NCBI GenBank assembly: GCA_022315425.1
Contig: JAIUPT010000024.1
Coordinates: forward strand, 372,001 to 436,000
Reading direction: 5' to 3'
DNA length: 64,000 nt
DNA from: Pseudevernia furfuracea
Lineage: Eukaryota; Ascomycota; Lecanoromycetes; Lecanorales; Parmeliaceae
Shown in pieces: positions 1-12,400 of this stretch (position 1 is its first letter; each line of letters opens with the position of its first letter). A program made the translations under genes and the position numbers. Below the pieces are notes generated by a model that did no database searches, was not told the DNA's origin, and saw only the letters and a list, made by a program, of their open reading frames with translations.

Positions 1-3000
1 GAAATGTTAGTAATATATTATTCATTAAGTGTCTCCTCTACAGCGAATGTTAATATATAAAGACGTTATCGCTTGATCGAGAACTCATAAACGTTCGTTT
101 TTTCTTCGAGATTCACAATCAAGAAACGCTTCTCAACGAAGTGAACATTATTAACTCGAATAATCTTCTTCTTGATGAGATTATATAGACGAAAAATAAA
201 CTCCCCTTCATATCTCAGAAGAACACACTTTTCGCTTTTATTTACGAGTTTCTTTTAAATACGCTTCAACGTATAAACGATGAAATCAATCGTTCGCAGA
301 TGAAATAAAATAAGCTTTCGATAATAAAAAGTCTCAAATGACGTTACAATGATTCGAACGTTGAGGGATCGCAACATCAAATAATTGATGATGGTCACGA
401 TTTCGAGTCAGAAAGACTTGTTGAGCTGGGAACTTAATAGTATAAAATGCATCTTATATAGCAAGATCTACTCAAAACGTTCGATCGTCTCGTTTATTTC
501 GAGATTCTCAGATACAGTGAGCTTCTATCTGATTTCGCACTAAAGAAGATAATTCAAGAAGATCTTAAATATATACTCTCTCTCATTGTCGAGACGAATA
601 CGATAGATCTTATAGCTTCGTGACTCTAGAAAGACTTTAAAACGTAAGAACATAACAAACGTTTTATTCTTATAACGAATATAGTACACTTCAAAGTAAG
701 AGATGAAATCATTCTTAAATATTATAAAGTATCTGTAGTTATTAAATTCAGTAGGGGATAGAGACTCTACGAGATTACTATAAACAAATTCGTTAGACTA
801 CGTTTCTGACTCTGTGAGACTATCATAAGAAACAGTCTTCTAACGTCTTATGATATAATATTCGCAGATGTACTTCTTCGTAATGTTCTTGATAAAGTTC
901 ATCTTAACGATTATATTTGAGAGCTTATTTAGATTGTTCTAATTTAAATGACTCATGCGAGCATGTTAGAGTTGATAAATAAGATTCGAGAGTATATTAT
1001 AGACGATTAGAGCACTGTTTCGACTCTATTAGAGATTCAAAAAGAAGAGATCACGATTACGAGTATCGATAAGCTTCAGATCGTTCTTGATGAGAATGTA
1101 CTCTATCTTATAAAAGAAGACAGCGATGTCGAAGTTTAGAAGTTTATCGATCGAGAGAAGATTGACGTTCATATCGAGCATATATAAGATATTTCGCAGA
1201 GTGACTATCACACACTCTCCTCTAATCACACAGTCGAGACTAATGATATTATAGTCTTAAGACTGCACTTCGCTTCTCTCGATATTCTTGATCGATCGAA
1301 AGTAAATCTTTTCGTAGATAATGAACATCGAACGATTCGCGAAAGAATAACGAGAGCAGTCTGAATCTACGACGACTCGAATAAGAAGATTTACGAAATC
1401 CGCAGTCATGAGACTATGTTCGAGAGCTTTCGTGACGATTAGATTGATGACTTGATCATCAACCGCATCGAGGATATTGAAGTCGTTCGAGTTGATATTC
1501 GAATAGTGCATAATGAAGTTTAGTTCCTTCAGAAAGATATAATTAACATTAAGATAATCGTTCTTCTCTGAAGCAGAGACATTAAAAGACGTCTCTTCGA
1601 TGCGCTTACGCTTGTTGCTTGAGAATTTATTCTCGAAGTCAAAGATCTTTATCTTCTTCTTCTTTTTTTCTTTCGTTATGAATTTCTCAGACTTGAGATA
1701 AGAGAACTTGATTCAACATTTAATAAAGAGATATCTAAATTTACGATCAGCTATCTTACACGAAGAGCAGATCTCACGATTAATGTTAAAGTCGCCGAGA
1801 TTATTGAAAGCAGCTTGTTTACCTTTATCCTTATCATTACGAGCGATATATATAACGAGTTCTTCTTCTTTGAAGAAGATTCTAACTTCTTTATTCACGA
1901 CGATCACGATAATCTCTTAAAACTTGACGAACTTGTTCTTAAAGAGATCATGATTTTGAATATAACTTGACTCGAATATGTTATAAGAGTCGTCAAGTTT
2001 TATAAGAAAAATTAAAATTCGCAGAGACTTCGAAATGACGAGGGATTTATGAAGGCTGATAATGTCGAAGATAATCTTACGAAAGTTCTTTTTATATTAA
2101 CGAACTTCTCCTTCTTTAAGAGTGAGATCGAATATTCGACGTATTAATTCTCTATAGAGACTCGTGCTCTTAGACTAATAATTCTTGATTAAAACATCGA
2201 GCATAATCTGAGAGTCTTTATCGTCGAATTCGACTTCGACGAGTTCGCGATCGTTATTTTCGAGACGATAAAAGATAGCGATATAGACTCTATAACTAAT
2301 GATCGTATTAAAGAAAATAAGATTGTTGAGTATTAATCAATTGTTGATATTCTGCTTTCATCGACGATATTTCAGATTGAACTTCAAAATAATAATAAAG
2401 TTTAAAAGAAAAGCGCTTTTCTCTTCGAGAGGGTCAGTCGTTGAAACTATTAGAGCTAACATATTTCTTGTGACGCCTTATGCGCTTGATTCTTCGTCGA
2501 TTATAGATGCTGAGAATTATTAAGAAGGTTTCTAAAAGCGACACGTACGATATAAATAATAACGACGATGATGTTCAAACGAAAGACTTAGCTTAAGAGA
2601 TAACTAAGACGATAGAGGACGAAGATCTTAAAGTCGAAGAAGTCGAAGTCGAAGAAGTGAAATTCAGAGAACTTTTGACACGAAGATCGAATAACTTAGT
2701 GTCACTTAAGACACTAAGAGTGTCTTCGCTGACTTCGAATTAAAAGTCGACATTGTTAACGTTCGCGAAAGTAGTGAGAGTGAAATAGATACTCTAATCT
2801 TCGTCAGAGTTCTCGAGAGTCTTATCGATATCTAACAACTTTTATTATTAATCTTCGAGTTCTTACACGAGAAATAAAAAGTGCTTATACTTAAATCTTC
2901 GATAGATACGAGCGATATTATTAAGATAAAAGATACTTAAAAGTAAGAAAGATTTGAATTGATCTAATTTCCGCTGAAACTATATCGAAGACAATTATTA

Positions 3001-3721
3001 AAGACGTACAGATCTTCGAAGAGAAATAACGTTCTTCTTATGCTAAGTCTTCGACAGAAACTCGAATTCAAAATAGTCGCTTCGATGACTACCGTCGTGA
3101 AATAAAGTCATATTCGACGACAGAATAAAGTCGAATGGCGATGAAAAGAATTCGATGGCTGAGCCCCAGCCCTCTTCTTTAGAGGACTTGTGAGGCCGAA
3201 AGACCTATCTCAACAAGAAATCCTTATTGTTTTGACCCTCAATAGACGTATACGCGCTCTGAGTAGAGGTTTGTCGATGACTAATCAACTCTGAAGTGTG
3301 ATCAGACGATTTGATGCTGAAGTCCAGTCTCTTGAATCGTTATAATTGATTCGATTCACGTAAACGCTTTATCAACGCTGAAGCGATATACATCGCGAGA
3401 GAAATGTCCTCGTTGAGCGTGTTTAGCGTGTCTCACGCAGGGAAGCTGACAATGTTTCAGAGACCTTAGTGGAATTCGATCGCACGATCGTATGGCGAGT
3501 TCGACGTTCGACGTTCGATTAGATTCGATATGTCGAGGGTCGATTTGCGATAGGACTCTCAGCCCCTCGAATTTCAAAGACGATCATTTTATAGAGGGCA
3601 ATGCCCACCTCAAGAAGATTAAAAAACAGAGTCTCATAGCTGTCGCGACGTTCATTGCGATGAACTCGTAATGCTTAGAGGTCACTGTGGCTCTGATAGA
3701 CATAGAATATAAGTGAAACAG

Positions 3722-3748
3722 TCGCCGAGCAAGCCCGGGCTCATAACC
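3722..3748 (-). other. Copia primer-binding site (tRNA-Met half molecule type)
   Basis: Directly after the LTR the minus strand reads GGTTATGAGCCCGGGC. The complement, GGGCTCATAACC, is the anticodon loop and arm of a Met tRNA (CAU). Copia of Drosophila is known to prime from an initiator-tRNA half cut in this loop; applying that here is inference. Confidence 0.6.
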
Positions 3749-3870
3749 TGTCAAGAATAGGTGATAGAACACTTAGTTGTAAACTATAGAATGCTACGAG
3801 AGTAAAGAGCGACTATGAGGATGCGCCTTAGCGCATCACGTGACCATGTCACGTGACCCGAATTTTGACA
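3749..3870 (-). repeat. Copia 5' LTR (122 bp)
   Basis: On the minus strand it starts TGTCAAAATTCGGG and ends TTGACA. It has the same 122-bp length as the LTRs at 7341-7462 and 12828-12949. It contains paired CACGTG palindromes. It directly abuts an RNase H fragment of the same family at 3871. Confidence 0.88.
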
Positions 3871-5122
3871 AGTTCTGAGGTCGCAGAAGTTGATTGAAGA
3901 GAGTTTTCAGTCAAATGACTTCTTTAATAATCAACGTTTGACCGATATACTCGGCTTCGCAAGTGAATAACGCGACGATGACTTGGCGCTTTAATGATCA
4001 GTTAATGACGTCGTTATCGACGTTGAATAGGTAGTCGAAGACAGATCTCCGGGTCGAGTCGTCAGCTCAATCGAAATCGATATACCCGATGAGGGCTTGA
4101 AGGGATCCTTTATACACGAGTTCGTAGTGCACCGTGTCTCTAAGATATCGAAAGATTCGAACCATTGTATTTTAGTATGACTGGGTCGAGTTGACTGAAT
4201 AGCGACTGACAAGAGAGACAGCATAGACGATATCAGAACGAGTTCCTAATATGATATACATGAGGAACCTCACGATAGATTGATAGTTCTCTCACAGCTT
4301 TCTCGAGACAATATAGCTCTCTTTCGCAGGTTGTAGCTTGCGACTGGTTTTCAGAGGCGTAGAGACTGAATTGAGACTTCAATAGTTGAAATGCTTTAAG
4401 AAACGAGTGATATAGACTGCTTGTCTCAGGCGAAGAATATCGACGATACGATTTCTTTTGACGATTATGTCTAAATAATAGACGCAAGGTCTTAAGTCGA
4501 ACATGTGAAACTTGTTATTAAGGGCCTTTTTGATGCGCTGAATGTCGATTTTGCTGAGATCGGTGATTAATATATCGTTCATATAGAGGGCTATAATAAT
4601 GCTCTTCTTGACGTTCATAAAGACACTCTCGTTCGATTCGATGAGTATCAATTCGAGTTTCTTTATGTACTTCGAGAAGTGTTAATATCAAATTCTGAGA
4701 AATTGCTTGAATTCATAGAGAGTCTTATTTAACTTATAAACTTTGATATCGTCTTTGCTGAAATCATCGAACTGTCGTATATAAATCGTCTCTTGAACGT
4801 TATCGTAGAGAAAGGCGATTTTGACGTTTATTTGTTTCACGTTTTAGTTTAGAGTCGCTGTTAGAATAAAGATCGTCTTATAACTCATAAGCTTGATCAC
4901 TGAGACGAACGTGTTATAATAGTCACGACTCTTTTATTATTCGAAATCTCGAATCACTTAGCGAGCCTTATAGCGAGTGACTTTCTCAGCGAGACCTCGC
5001 TTCACGATGTAGACTCAGCGACCTCTCAGAATATAAGCACCTAAAGACGTCTGAATCAGACATCAAGTATTGTTGTTCATGAGAGATTTATATTCGTCTT
5101 GCATGACGAGCTTTCAGTGTAT
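3871..5122 (-). pseudogene. Copia RT-RNase H fragment (second copy)
   Basis: The minus strand of this block matches 10869-12120 of the plus-strand Copia copy. It covers the end of the integrase linker, reverse transcriptase (the ALYMNDILIT box lies in 4379-4651) and most of RNase H. It stops in the middle of RNase H exactly where the 122-bp LTR begins (3870/3871). That arrangement fits insertion of one Copia into another; the distal half would lie left of the window. Many TGG codons have become TGA. Confidence 0.8.
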
Positions 5123-5560
5123 ATGTTAGGGAACGAGGCTGAAACTAGGGCTATCACTTGATATACTTGATCTGGTAGGATTAGATCTATTTACAAGACG
5201 AAAGACAAGGAAGAAAAGTGAGAAGTGGGCGCTCAGCGCCCCTATATGTGATCAGACGAAATCAACATGATTATCGCATAAAGCGTCGCTTAGTAGAAAC
5301 TCAATTGTTATTAATCACGAACTAGAATCAAGGGTTCAAGCACTGCTTGATCTATAAATTAACTTCATTTCGTGACAGTAGCTTCTCTCTCAAAGACTGA
5401 GCTTTTATGAAGCAGTCAGAATAAAATAGACGAGACGAGATAAAAACTTGACGAGATCGGGAAGCGAGATTACGTAGTCATAGCTAAGCTATTATACGAT
5501 AGTCGAACTAAATCAGACGAGAGATCGAAACGAAGATACGAAAGACGAGGCACGAAGGGC
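5123..5560. other. Non-coding, possible Gypsy LTR end
   Basis: Copia similarity ends at about 5122, and the sequence from 5124 starts TGTTAGGGAACG, as an LTR might. It contains a short palindrome, GGGCGCTCAGCGCCC (5227-5241). No second copy is present to define an LTR, so its identity stays open. It probably belongs to the minus-strand Gypsy remnant that follows. Confidence 0.3.
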
Positions 5561-6800
5561 TATACGAGGCTAGACTAAGATGACGAGGACTAGACGAGGG
5601 CGACGATTGTTGTTATTTAATATAGATTTGGTACGAATCGAGACAAGACTAAGAATTCTTGTATTGGCAATTCGGAATGGTGTATGAAATGACGTGAGGA
5701 CCGAGGGCGGCAGGGTACGCGACATGATATTCGTCGATGACTTATTAACAGTTATCAAGGTAATTGAATAATTCTCAGATAGGGTTATCGAATTCTTAGT
5801 TGACATAGTACTTTAATAAGAGTGACTGAAAACGGCGATCGAGCTTGAAATCGATGATATTATTAACATATTATGCTCGTTCCCCTTCTTCGATAACGAC
5901 GAGTTCTCGAGACTCTAATATCTGTTCAGATAAGGGATTTTAAGCGATATGCTGAAGTAGGCTGACGTGAAAGATAGAATAAACTTTTATGAACTCGAGA
6001 AGACTGAGCTCGATAATCAGAGAATTAACGAATACTCGTTTGATTGAATAAGATTCTATATTGCGATCATCGAGCTTCACAACTGAGCGAGCGATGTTTA
6101 GATTCTTAACGTTAAGTTATATTATATCTTCTATAAGGTAACGAAAATAAGAACGACGTCGTTCATTAGTAGAGGATTCGTAGATAACTTGAATAATTAA
6201 CATCTCGTCTCGAAGGTGATCGATAATCTCTTTTATTTTCTTAATAAACTCGTTGATGTTAATCAATTTGATACGAACTTGAGCAGTGAGATCAGAAGAC
6301 AAGGGTTCGAGAGATTCAAAGTCTAGACGAGAATTCTATTTAGAATTGATTAGAAAGGGTGAGACTAGAGTAGTCGCGAAGAGAACGTTGTTTATAGCGA
6401 ACTCGACATCCGAAGTTCATTTTGCTCAATTATCTTATATATAATTAACAAAGACACGAAGATAGTGTTTCATAACGTCATTGACTCGCTCGATCTGATT
6501 ATCGATCTGAGAATAATAGACTGTGAATAACTTGACATCGATCTTTAGATTCTTATATAAGAGATCTCAGACGTTAGAAGTGAACTGCGTGCCTCTATCA
6601 GACACAAAGACTTCGAGTATTTCGTGAAGTTTTCACACGTTGACATAAAATGCATTTGCGACTTTCTCTACCTTCATAATAGTGATGAGGACGAGATGTC
6701 TCATCTTAGTGAGACGATCAACGAAGACTAGAATATAACGATAAGTTATTTTCATGAAGGTGCTAGGGGACAATGAATCGACATACCTTAGGGGGGCCAC
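5560..6800 (-). pseudogene. Gypsy integrase and chromodomain remnant
   Basis: Read right to left, the minus strand gives an integrase core with LVFVDRLTKMRHLV, then VSDRGTQF and QIDNQIERVND, and a chromodomain-like tail near 5700-5850 (FDNPI, ELFNYLDNC, VIDEYH). These are the usual Ty3/Gypsy chromovirus landmarks. Stop codons replace Trp and Gln at conserved places (TGA, TAA), so the copy is dead. The upstream protease, RT and RNase H parts are missing; similarity is lost at about 6800. A separate plus-strand Gypsy at 34862-42441 has a comparable layout. Confidence 0.75.
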
Positions 6801-7340
6801 GTATTCGGAAGACGGAACATCAATGATTCATATAGGGAAGGTTACCCGAGAAAATCTGTTGGAAATCTGTTCTGTACCTGTTGAGCTTTGCGATTCGCCT
6901 TAGACGTCTGTCAGCAGCGTATTCGATGTAATGACGTCTTCAGCAATATAGGGCATTAATGCGACGTCGAATAGGACAGATAATGAAGAAGCAATTTTGA
7001 AAGATATCTTATTAAAAGTCGCTGTGTTATCTCCGTATGTACCTCTGCTAGCGTGTGACGCATGATAAAGATTTCACAGCACGTTAGGTGAGGTTTAGCG
7101 ACATGTAGCTAGGGATAAGAAGTTTTATTCCCGAGCCCACGATAATCCGCCCACACATCAAATGTGTTGACTTGATTGACAAGGTACTTCTTATACAGGA
7201 GTCAGGCTCGATAGAATAGAGTCATAGAGTCAAGTGTATTAATGTTCATTATATAATTTACGTTATTATTAGATTCACGCTTCAGACAGACAATGAAGAA
7301 TGAGATAGATCACAAAGATAAGATAAAGAGATGTCGTTCG
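6800..7340. other. Non-coding stretch between two elements
   Basis: This is mixed GC sequence without a credible reading frame. It separates the truncated Gypsy integrase from the Copia 5' LTR that starts at 7341. I see no repeat partner for it in the window. Confidence 0.4.
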
Positions 7341-7462
7341 TGTCAAAATTCGGGTCACGTGACATGGTCACGTGATGCGCTAAGGCGCATCCTCATAGTC
7401 GCTCTTTACTCTCGTAGCATTCTATAGTTTACAACTAAGTGTCCTACCACCTATTCTTGACA
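7341..7462 (+). repeat. Copia 5' LTR (122 bp)
   Basis: It runs from TGTCAAAATTCGGG to CTATTCTTGACA and pairs with the LTR at 12828-12949. It contains two CACGTG-centred palindromes in its first 35 bp, which are candidate bHLH-type sites by sequence only. Confidence 0.9.
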
Positions 7463-7489
7463 GGTTATGAGCCCGGGCTTGCCCGGCGA
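7463..7489 (+). other. Copia primer-binding site (tRNA-Met half molecule type)
   Basis: GGTTATGAGCCCGGGCTTGC directly follows the 5' LTR. Its complement contains GGGCTCATAACC, the anticodon arm and loop of a Met tRNA. The same site flanks the LTR of the minus-strand copy at 3722-3748. Confidence 0.65.
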
Positions 7490-7934
7490 CTGTTTCACTT
7501 ATACCCTATGCCTACCAGAGCCACAGTGACCTCTAAGCATCACGAGTTCATCGCAATGGACGCCGCGACAGCTATGAGACTCTGTTTTTCAATCTTCTTG
7601 AGGTGAGCATTGCCCTCTACAAAATGATCGTCTTTGAAATTCGGGGGGCTGGGAGTCCTACCGCAAATCGACCCTCGGCATACCGAATCTAATCGAACGC
7701 CGAACGTCGAACTCGCCATACGACCGTGCGATCGAATTTCACTAAGGCCTCTGAAACATTGTCAGCTTCCCTGCGTGGGACACGCTAAACACGCCCAACG
7801 AGGACATTCCCCTCGCGGTGTACACCGCTTCAGCGTTGATAAAGCGTTTACGTGAATCGGATCAATTGTGACGACTCAAGAGGCTGGACTTCAGCATCAA
7901 ATCGTCTGATCACACTTCAGAGTTGACCAGTCAT

Positions 7935-8178
7935 CGACAAACCTCTACTCAGAGCGCGTATACGCCTGTTGAGGGTCAAAACAACAAGGATTTCTTGTTG
8001 AGATAGGCCTTTCGGCCCCACAAGTCCTCTGAAGAAGAGAGCTGGGGCCCAGCCACCGACAAACCTTCACTCAGAGCGCGTATACGTCTGTTGAGGGTCA
8101 AAACAACAAGGATTTCTTGTTGAGATAGGCCTTTCGGCCCCACAAGTCCTCTGAAGAAGAGGGCTGGGGCCCAGCCAT
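7935..8178 (+). repeat. 122-bp tandem duplication in Copia leader
   Basis: Two consecutive copies (7935-8056 and 8057-8178) begin CGACAAACC and end with CTGGGGCCCAGC. The minus-strand Copia copy has only one unit at about 3164-3285, so the duplication arose in this copy's lineage. The unit length equals the LTR length but the sequence is unrelated. Confidence 0.85.
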
Positions 8179-8930
8179 CGAATTCTTTTCATCGCCATTC
8201 GACTTTATTCTGTCGCCGAATATGGCTTCATCTCACGGCGGCAGTCATCGAAGCGATTATTCTGGATTCGAGTCCCTGCCGAAGACTCAGCATAAGAAGA
8301 ACGTCATTTCCCTTCGAAGGTCTGCACGCCTTTAGCAATTGTCTTCGATATAGTTTCAACGAAAATCAGATCAATTCAAATCTTTCTTGCCCCTAAGTAC
8401 CTTTCATCTTAACAACATCGTTCATATCTATCGAAGATTCAAGCATAAGCACTTCTCATTTCTCGTGCAAGAACTCGAAGATCAGCAGCAAAAGTTGTCA
8501 GATATCGATAAGACCCTCGAGAACTCTAACGAAGATTAGAGCATCTATTTCACTCTCACTGCTTTCGCGAACGTTAGCAGTGTCGACTTTTAATTCGAAG
8601 TCAGCGAAGACACCCTCAGTGCCTTAAGTGACACTGAGTTATTCGGTCTTCGTGTCAAAAGTTCTCTGAATTTTACTTCTTCGACTTCGGCTTCTTCGAC
8701 TTCAAGACCTTCGTTCTCTATTGCCTCAGTTACCTCTCAAACTGAGTCTTTCGTTTAGACATTATCGTCGTCACTATTCACATCGTACGTGCCGCCCTTA
8801 GGAACCTTCTCAGGAACCCCCAAGCAACAAGCGCAAGCGCATCGAAGAGACGTCTTTCAATGCCTCTGCTCCAGAGGAGGACGATTATCTCAATGCCAAC
8901 TATATCTTCCTGAAGGAACTAAACTCCATC

Positions 8931-10424
8931 ATGCACTATTCGAATATCAATCCGAACGACTTCAATATCCTCGATGCGGCTGATAATCAAGTCATCAATC
9001 TGATCGCCACGAAAGCCCTCGAACATAGTCTCATAACTGCGGATTTCGTGAATCTCCTCACCCGAGTCGTCGTAGATTCAGACTGCTCTCGTTATTCTTT
9101 CGCGAATCGTTCGATATTCATCACCTACGAAAAGATCTACTCTCGATCGATCAAGGGCATCGAAGGGAGCGAAGTGCAGTTCCAAGACTATAACATCATC
9201 AGCCTCGACTGTGTGATTAGGGGAGAGTGTGTGACAGTCACTCTACGAAATGTCTTATATGTGCTCGATATGAGCGTCAACCTTCTCTCGATCGATAAAC
9301 TCCTGAACTTCGACATCGCTGTCTTCTTTCATAAGATAGAGTGTATTCTCATCAAGAACGATCTGAAGCTTATCGATACTCGCAATCGTGATCTCTTCTT
9401 TTTGAATCTCTGATAGAGTCGAAACAGTGCTCTGATCGTCTACAGTGTGCTCTCGAATCTTATTCATCAACTCTAACATGCTCGTATGAGTCATTTGAGT
9501 CAGAACAATCTAAACAAGCTCTCAAATATGATCGTTGAGGTGAACTTCATCAAGAACATTGCGGAGGAGTACATCTGTGAATGCTATGTCATGAAACGTC
9601 AGAAGACTGTCTCTTATGATAGTCTCATAGAGTCAGAAACGCAGTCTAACGAATTTGTTTATAGTGATCTCGTAGGGCCTCTGTCCCCTACTAAATTCAA
9701 TAACTATAGATACTTTGTAACATTCAAGAATAATTTCATCTCCTACTCTGAAGTGTATTGCATTCGTCATAAGAGTGAAACGTTTATTATGTTCTTACGT
9801 TTTAAAGTCTTTCTAGAGTCACGAGACTATAAGATCTATCGTATTCGCCTCGACAATGAAAGAGAGTATATGTTCAAGGCCTTCTTGAATTATCTTCTTC
9901 AGTGCGAAATCAGGCAGAAGCTCACTGTATCTAAGAATCTCGAAATAAACGAAGCGATCGAACGTTTTGAGCAGATCTTGTTATATAAGATACATCTTAT
10001 ACTGCTAAGTTCCCAGCTCAACAAGTCTTTCTGATCTGAAATCGTGACCATCACCAATTATTTGATGTTGCGATCCCCCAACGTTCGAATCATTGTAACG
10101 TTATTTGAGACTTTTTATCATCGAAAGCTCATTTTATCTCATCTGCGAACGATTGATTTCATCGTCTATGCGTTGAAGCGTATTCAAAAGAAACTCGTAA
10201 ATAAAAGCGAAAAGTGTGTTCTTCTGAGATATGAAGAGGAGTTCATTTTCCGCCTATACAATCTCATCAAGAAGAAGATTATTCGAGTCAATAATGTTCA
10301 CTTCGTTGAGAAGCGTCTCTTGATTGTGAACCTCGAAGAAAAAACGAACGCTTATAAGCCCTCGACCAAGCGACAACGTCTTCATGTATCAGCATCCGCT
10401 GTAGGGGAGACACTTGATGAATAA
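8931..10424 (+). pseudogene. Copia protease-integrase region
   Basis: The frame opening at 8931 carries a Copia protease signature (VVVDSDCSRYSFANRS), then tandem stops near 9411. A GAG-pre-integrase motif (HARMSHLS at about 9474) follows, with the zinc-finger Cys pair of integrase and an integrase core with VYSDLVGPLSP and RLDNEREY. These domains would process the polyprotein and insert the cDNA. Frames break at 9411, 10032 and 10424. The segment 9480-10300 is visibly more AT-rich than the flanking parts of the element, as if it had a different mutational history. Confidence 0.8.
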
Positions 10425-10869
10425 CGTATTACTGACATTTCGAAAGACATTGCCTTCATTATGAAGTCCTCAACGACTGCATCTGCACCTACAATAAACA
10501 GATCAAGATCAAATTTCTCATAATCAGCTGAAAAGCAGACGTCTACATCAAAGCCCTCGTCCCTCGCACGAGCCGTATCATCGGCCGCGTTCGCGCGGGT
10601 CTCTCGATCAATTGCTACATTATCAGCTGTCGAAAGAATAACTCGTTCCCCCACTGTCGTCGAAATGGTTCGCGAAGACCCCGAGCTAAGTGCGATTCAA
10701 AGGGTACTCCTTGACCATCCCGACACTACGATTTCGAACCTGCGAGACCTATCACCTGACTCTCTCTCGAGGACATTCGCGACCTTTGCGTTACTGACGA
10801 ATCATGTTAATAAGCCGAATATTTTCGAGCCGACGACCTATCAACAGGTCATTTCCAATCAACTCTCTC

Positions 10870-12400
10870 GTATACACTGAGAGCTCGCCATGCAAGACGA
10901 ATACAAATCTCTTATGAACAACAATACTTGATGTCTGGTTCAGGCGCCTTCAGATGCTTATATTCTGAGAGATCGCTGAGTCTACATCGTGAAGCGAGGC
11001 CCCGCTGAGAAAGTCACTCGCTATAAGGCTCGCTGAGTGATTCGAGGTTTCGAATAGCAGAAGGGTCGTGACTATCATAACACGTTCGTCTCAGTGATCA
11101 AGCTCATAAGTTATAAGGCGATCTTTGCCCTGACAGCGATCCTGAACTGGGACGTGAAACAAATGAACGTCAAAATCGCCTTTCTCTACGATAACGTTCA
11201 AGAGACGATTTATGTGCGACAGCCCGATGGTTTCAGCAAGAACGACATCAAAGTTTGTAAGCTGAATAAGGCTCTCTATGAACTCAAGCAATCCCCCAGA
11301 ATTTGATATCAGCACTTCTCGGAGTACATGAAGAAACTCGAACTGATACTCATCGAATCGAACGAGAGTGTCTTTATGAACGTCAAGGAGGGCATCACTG
11401 TAGCTCTCTATGTGAACGATATATTGATCACCGACCTCAGCAAAATCGGCATCCAGCGCATCAAAAAGGCCCTCAATGGCAAGTTTCACATGTCCGACTT
11501 GGGACCTTGCGTCTATTATTTAGGCATAACCGTCAAAAGGGACCGTGTCGTCGATATCCTTCGCCTGGGACAAGCAGCCTATGTCACTCGTTTCTTGAAG
11601 CATTTCAACTGCTGGAGCCTTAATCCAGCCTCCACGCCCCTGAAAACCAGTCGCAAGCTACAATCTGCGGGAGAGGGCTATGTTGCCCCGAGAAAGCTGT
11701 GCGAGGATTATCAATCCGCCGTGAGATCCCTCATGTATGCCATGCTAGAAACTCGTCCTAATATCGCCTATGCTGTCTCTCTTGTCAGCCGCTATTCAGC
11801 CAACCCGACCCAGGCACACTGAAATGCAGTGATCCGAATCTTTCGGTACCTTAGAGGCACGGTGCACTACGAACTCGTGTACAAAGGATCCCTCCAAGCC
11901 CTCACCGGGTACACCGATTCCGATTGGGCTGACGACTCGACCCGGAGGTCTACCTTCGGCTACCTATTCAACGTCGATAGCGGCGCCATCAGCTGGTCAT
12001 CAAAGCGCCAAGCCATCGTCGCGTTATCCACTTGCGAAGCCGAGTATATCGGCCAAACGTTGGCTATCAAAGAAGTCATTTGGCTGAAAACTCTCCTCAA
12101 CCAACTCCTGCGGCCCCGGGACTCTGACCCGAAGGCTATCATAATCTTCGGCGACAATCAGGGCGTAATTGCCCTCGTCAAGAACGCTTAGTTCCATGCT
12201 CGCACCAAGCACATTGACATCGCTCATCATTTCGTGCGTGAAAAAGTCAATGACGACACCGTGGACATGCAATTCGTACCCACGGATAAACAAATGATCG
12301 ACGGTCTCATCAAAGCCCTCTGCCTCGACAAATTCGTTATCTTTCGCGATGCCCTTGAGGTGAAATCAGCCTCAGAACATTCTCTCAGCGTCAAAGACTA
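10870..12400 (+). pseudogene. Copia reverse transcriptase and RNase H region
   Basis: Reverse transcriptase is recognised by NWDVKQMNVKIAFLYDN, LNKALYELKQSPR, the catalytic box written ALYVNDILIT (Asn in place of the first Asp of YVDD) and DLGPCVYYLGI. RNase H follows with GYTDSDWADD, SKRQAIVALSTCEAEY and FHARTKHIDI. The reading is interrupted by TGA at positions that are Trp in the family (for example near 11305 and 11820) and by a TAG near 12190. The GC content is close to that of host genes, so erosion is light, but the catalytic change and stops mean no active enzyme. Confidence 0.88.

Larger units (their letters stand above)
1..3870 (-). mobile_element. Copia-type LTR retrotransposon, eroded 5' half, runs off left edge
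   Basis: Read on the minus strand this is LTR (3870 to 3749), primer site, leader, gag, protease and integrase, and it leaves the window at position 1. It aligns by eye to the better plus-strand copy at 7341-10441. The stretch at about 1630-2535 is absent from that copy, so the gag region survives only here. Remnants include protease at 1029-1511 (DSDCSRYSFANRS) and a Cys-containing, Lys-rich gag tail near 1713-1907. Stops and AT enrichment interrupt every frame, so the copy is non-functional. Its 3' half lies outside the window. Confidence 0.85.
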
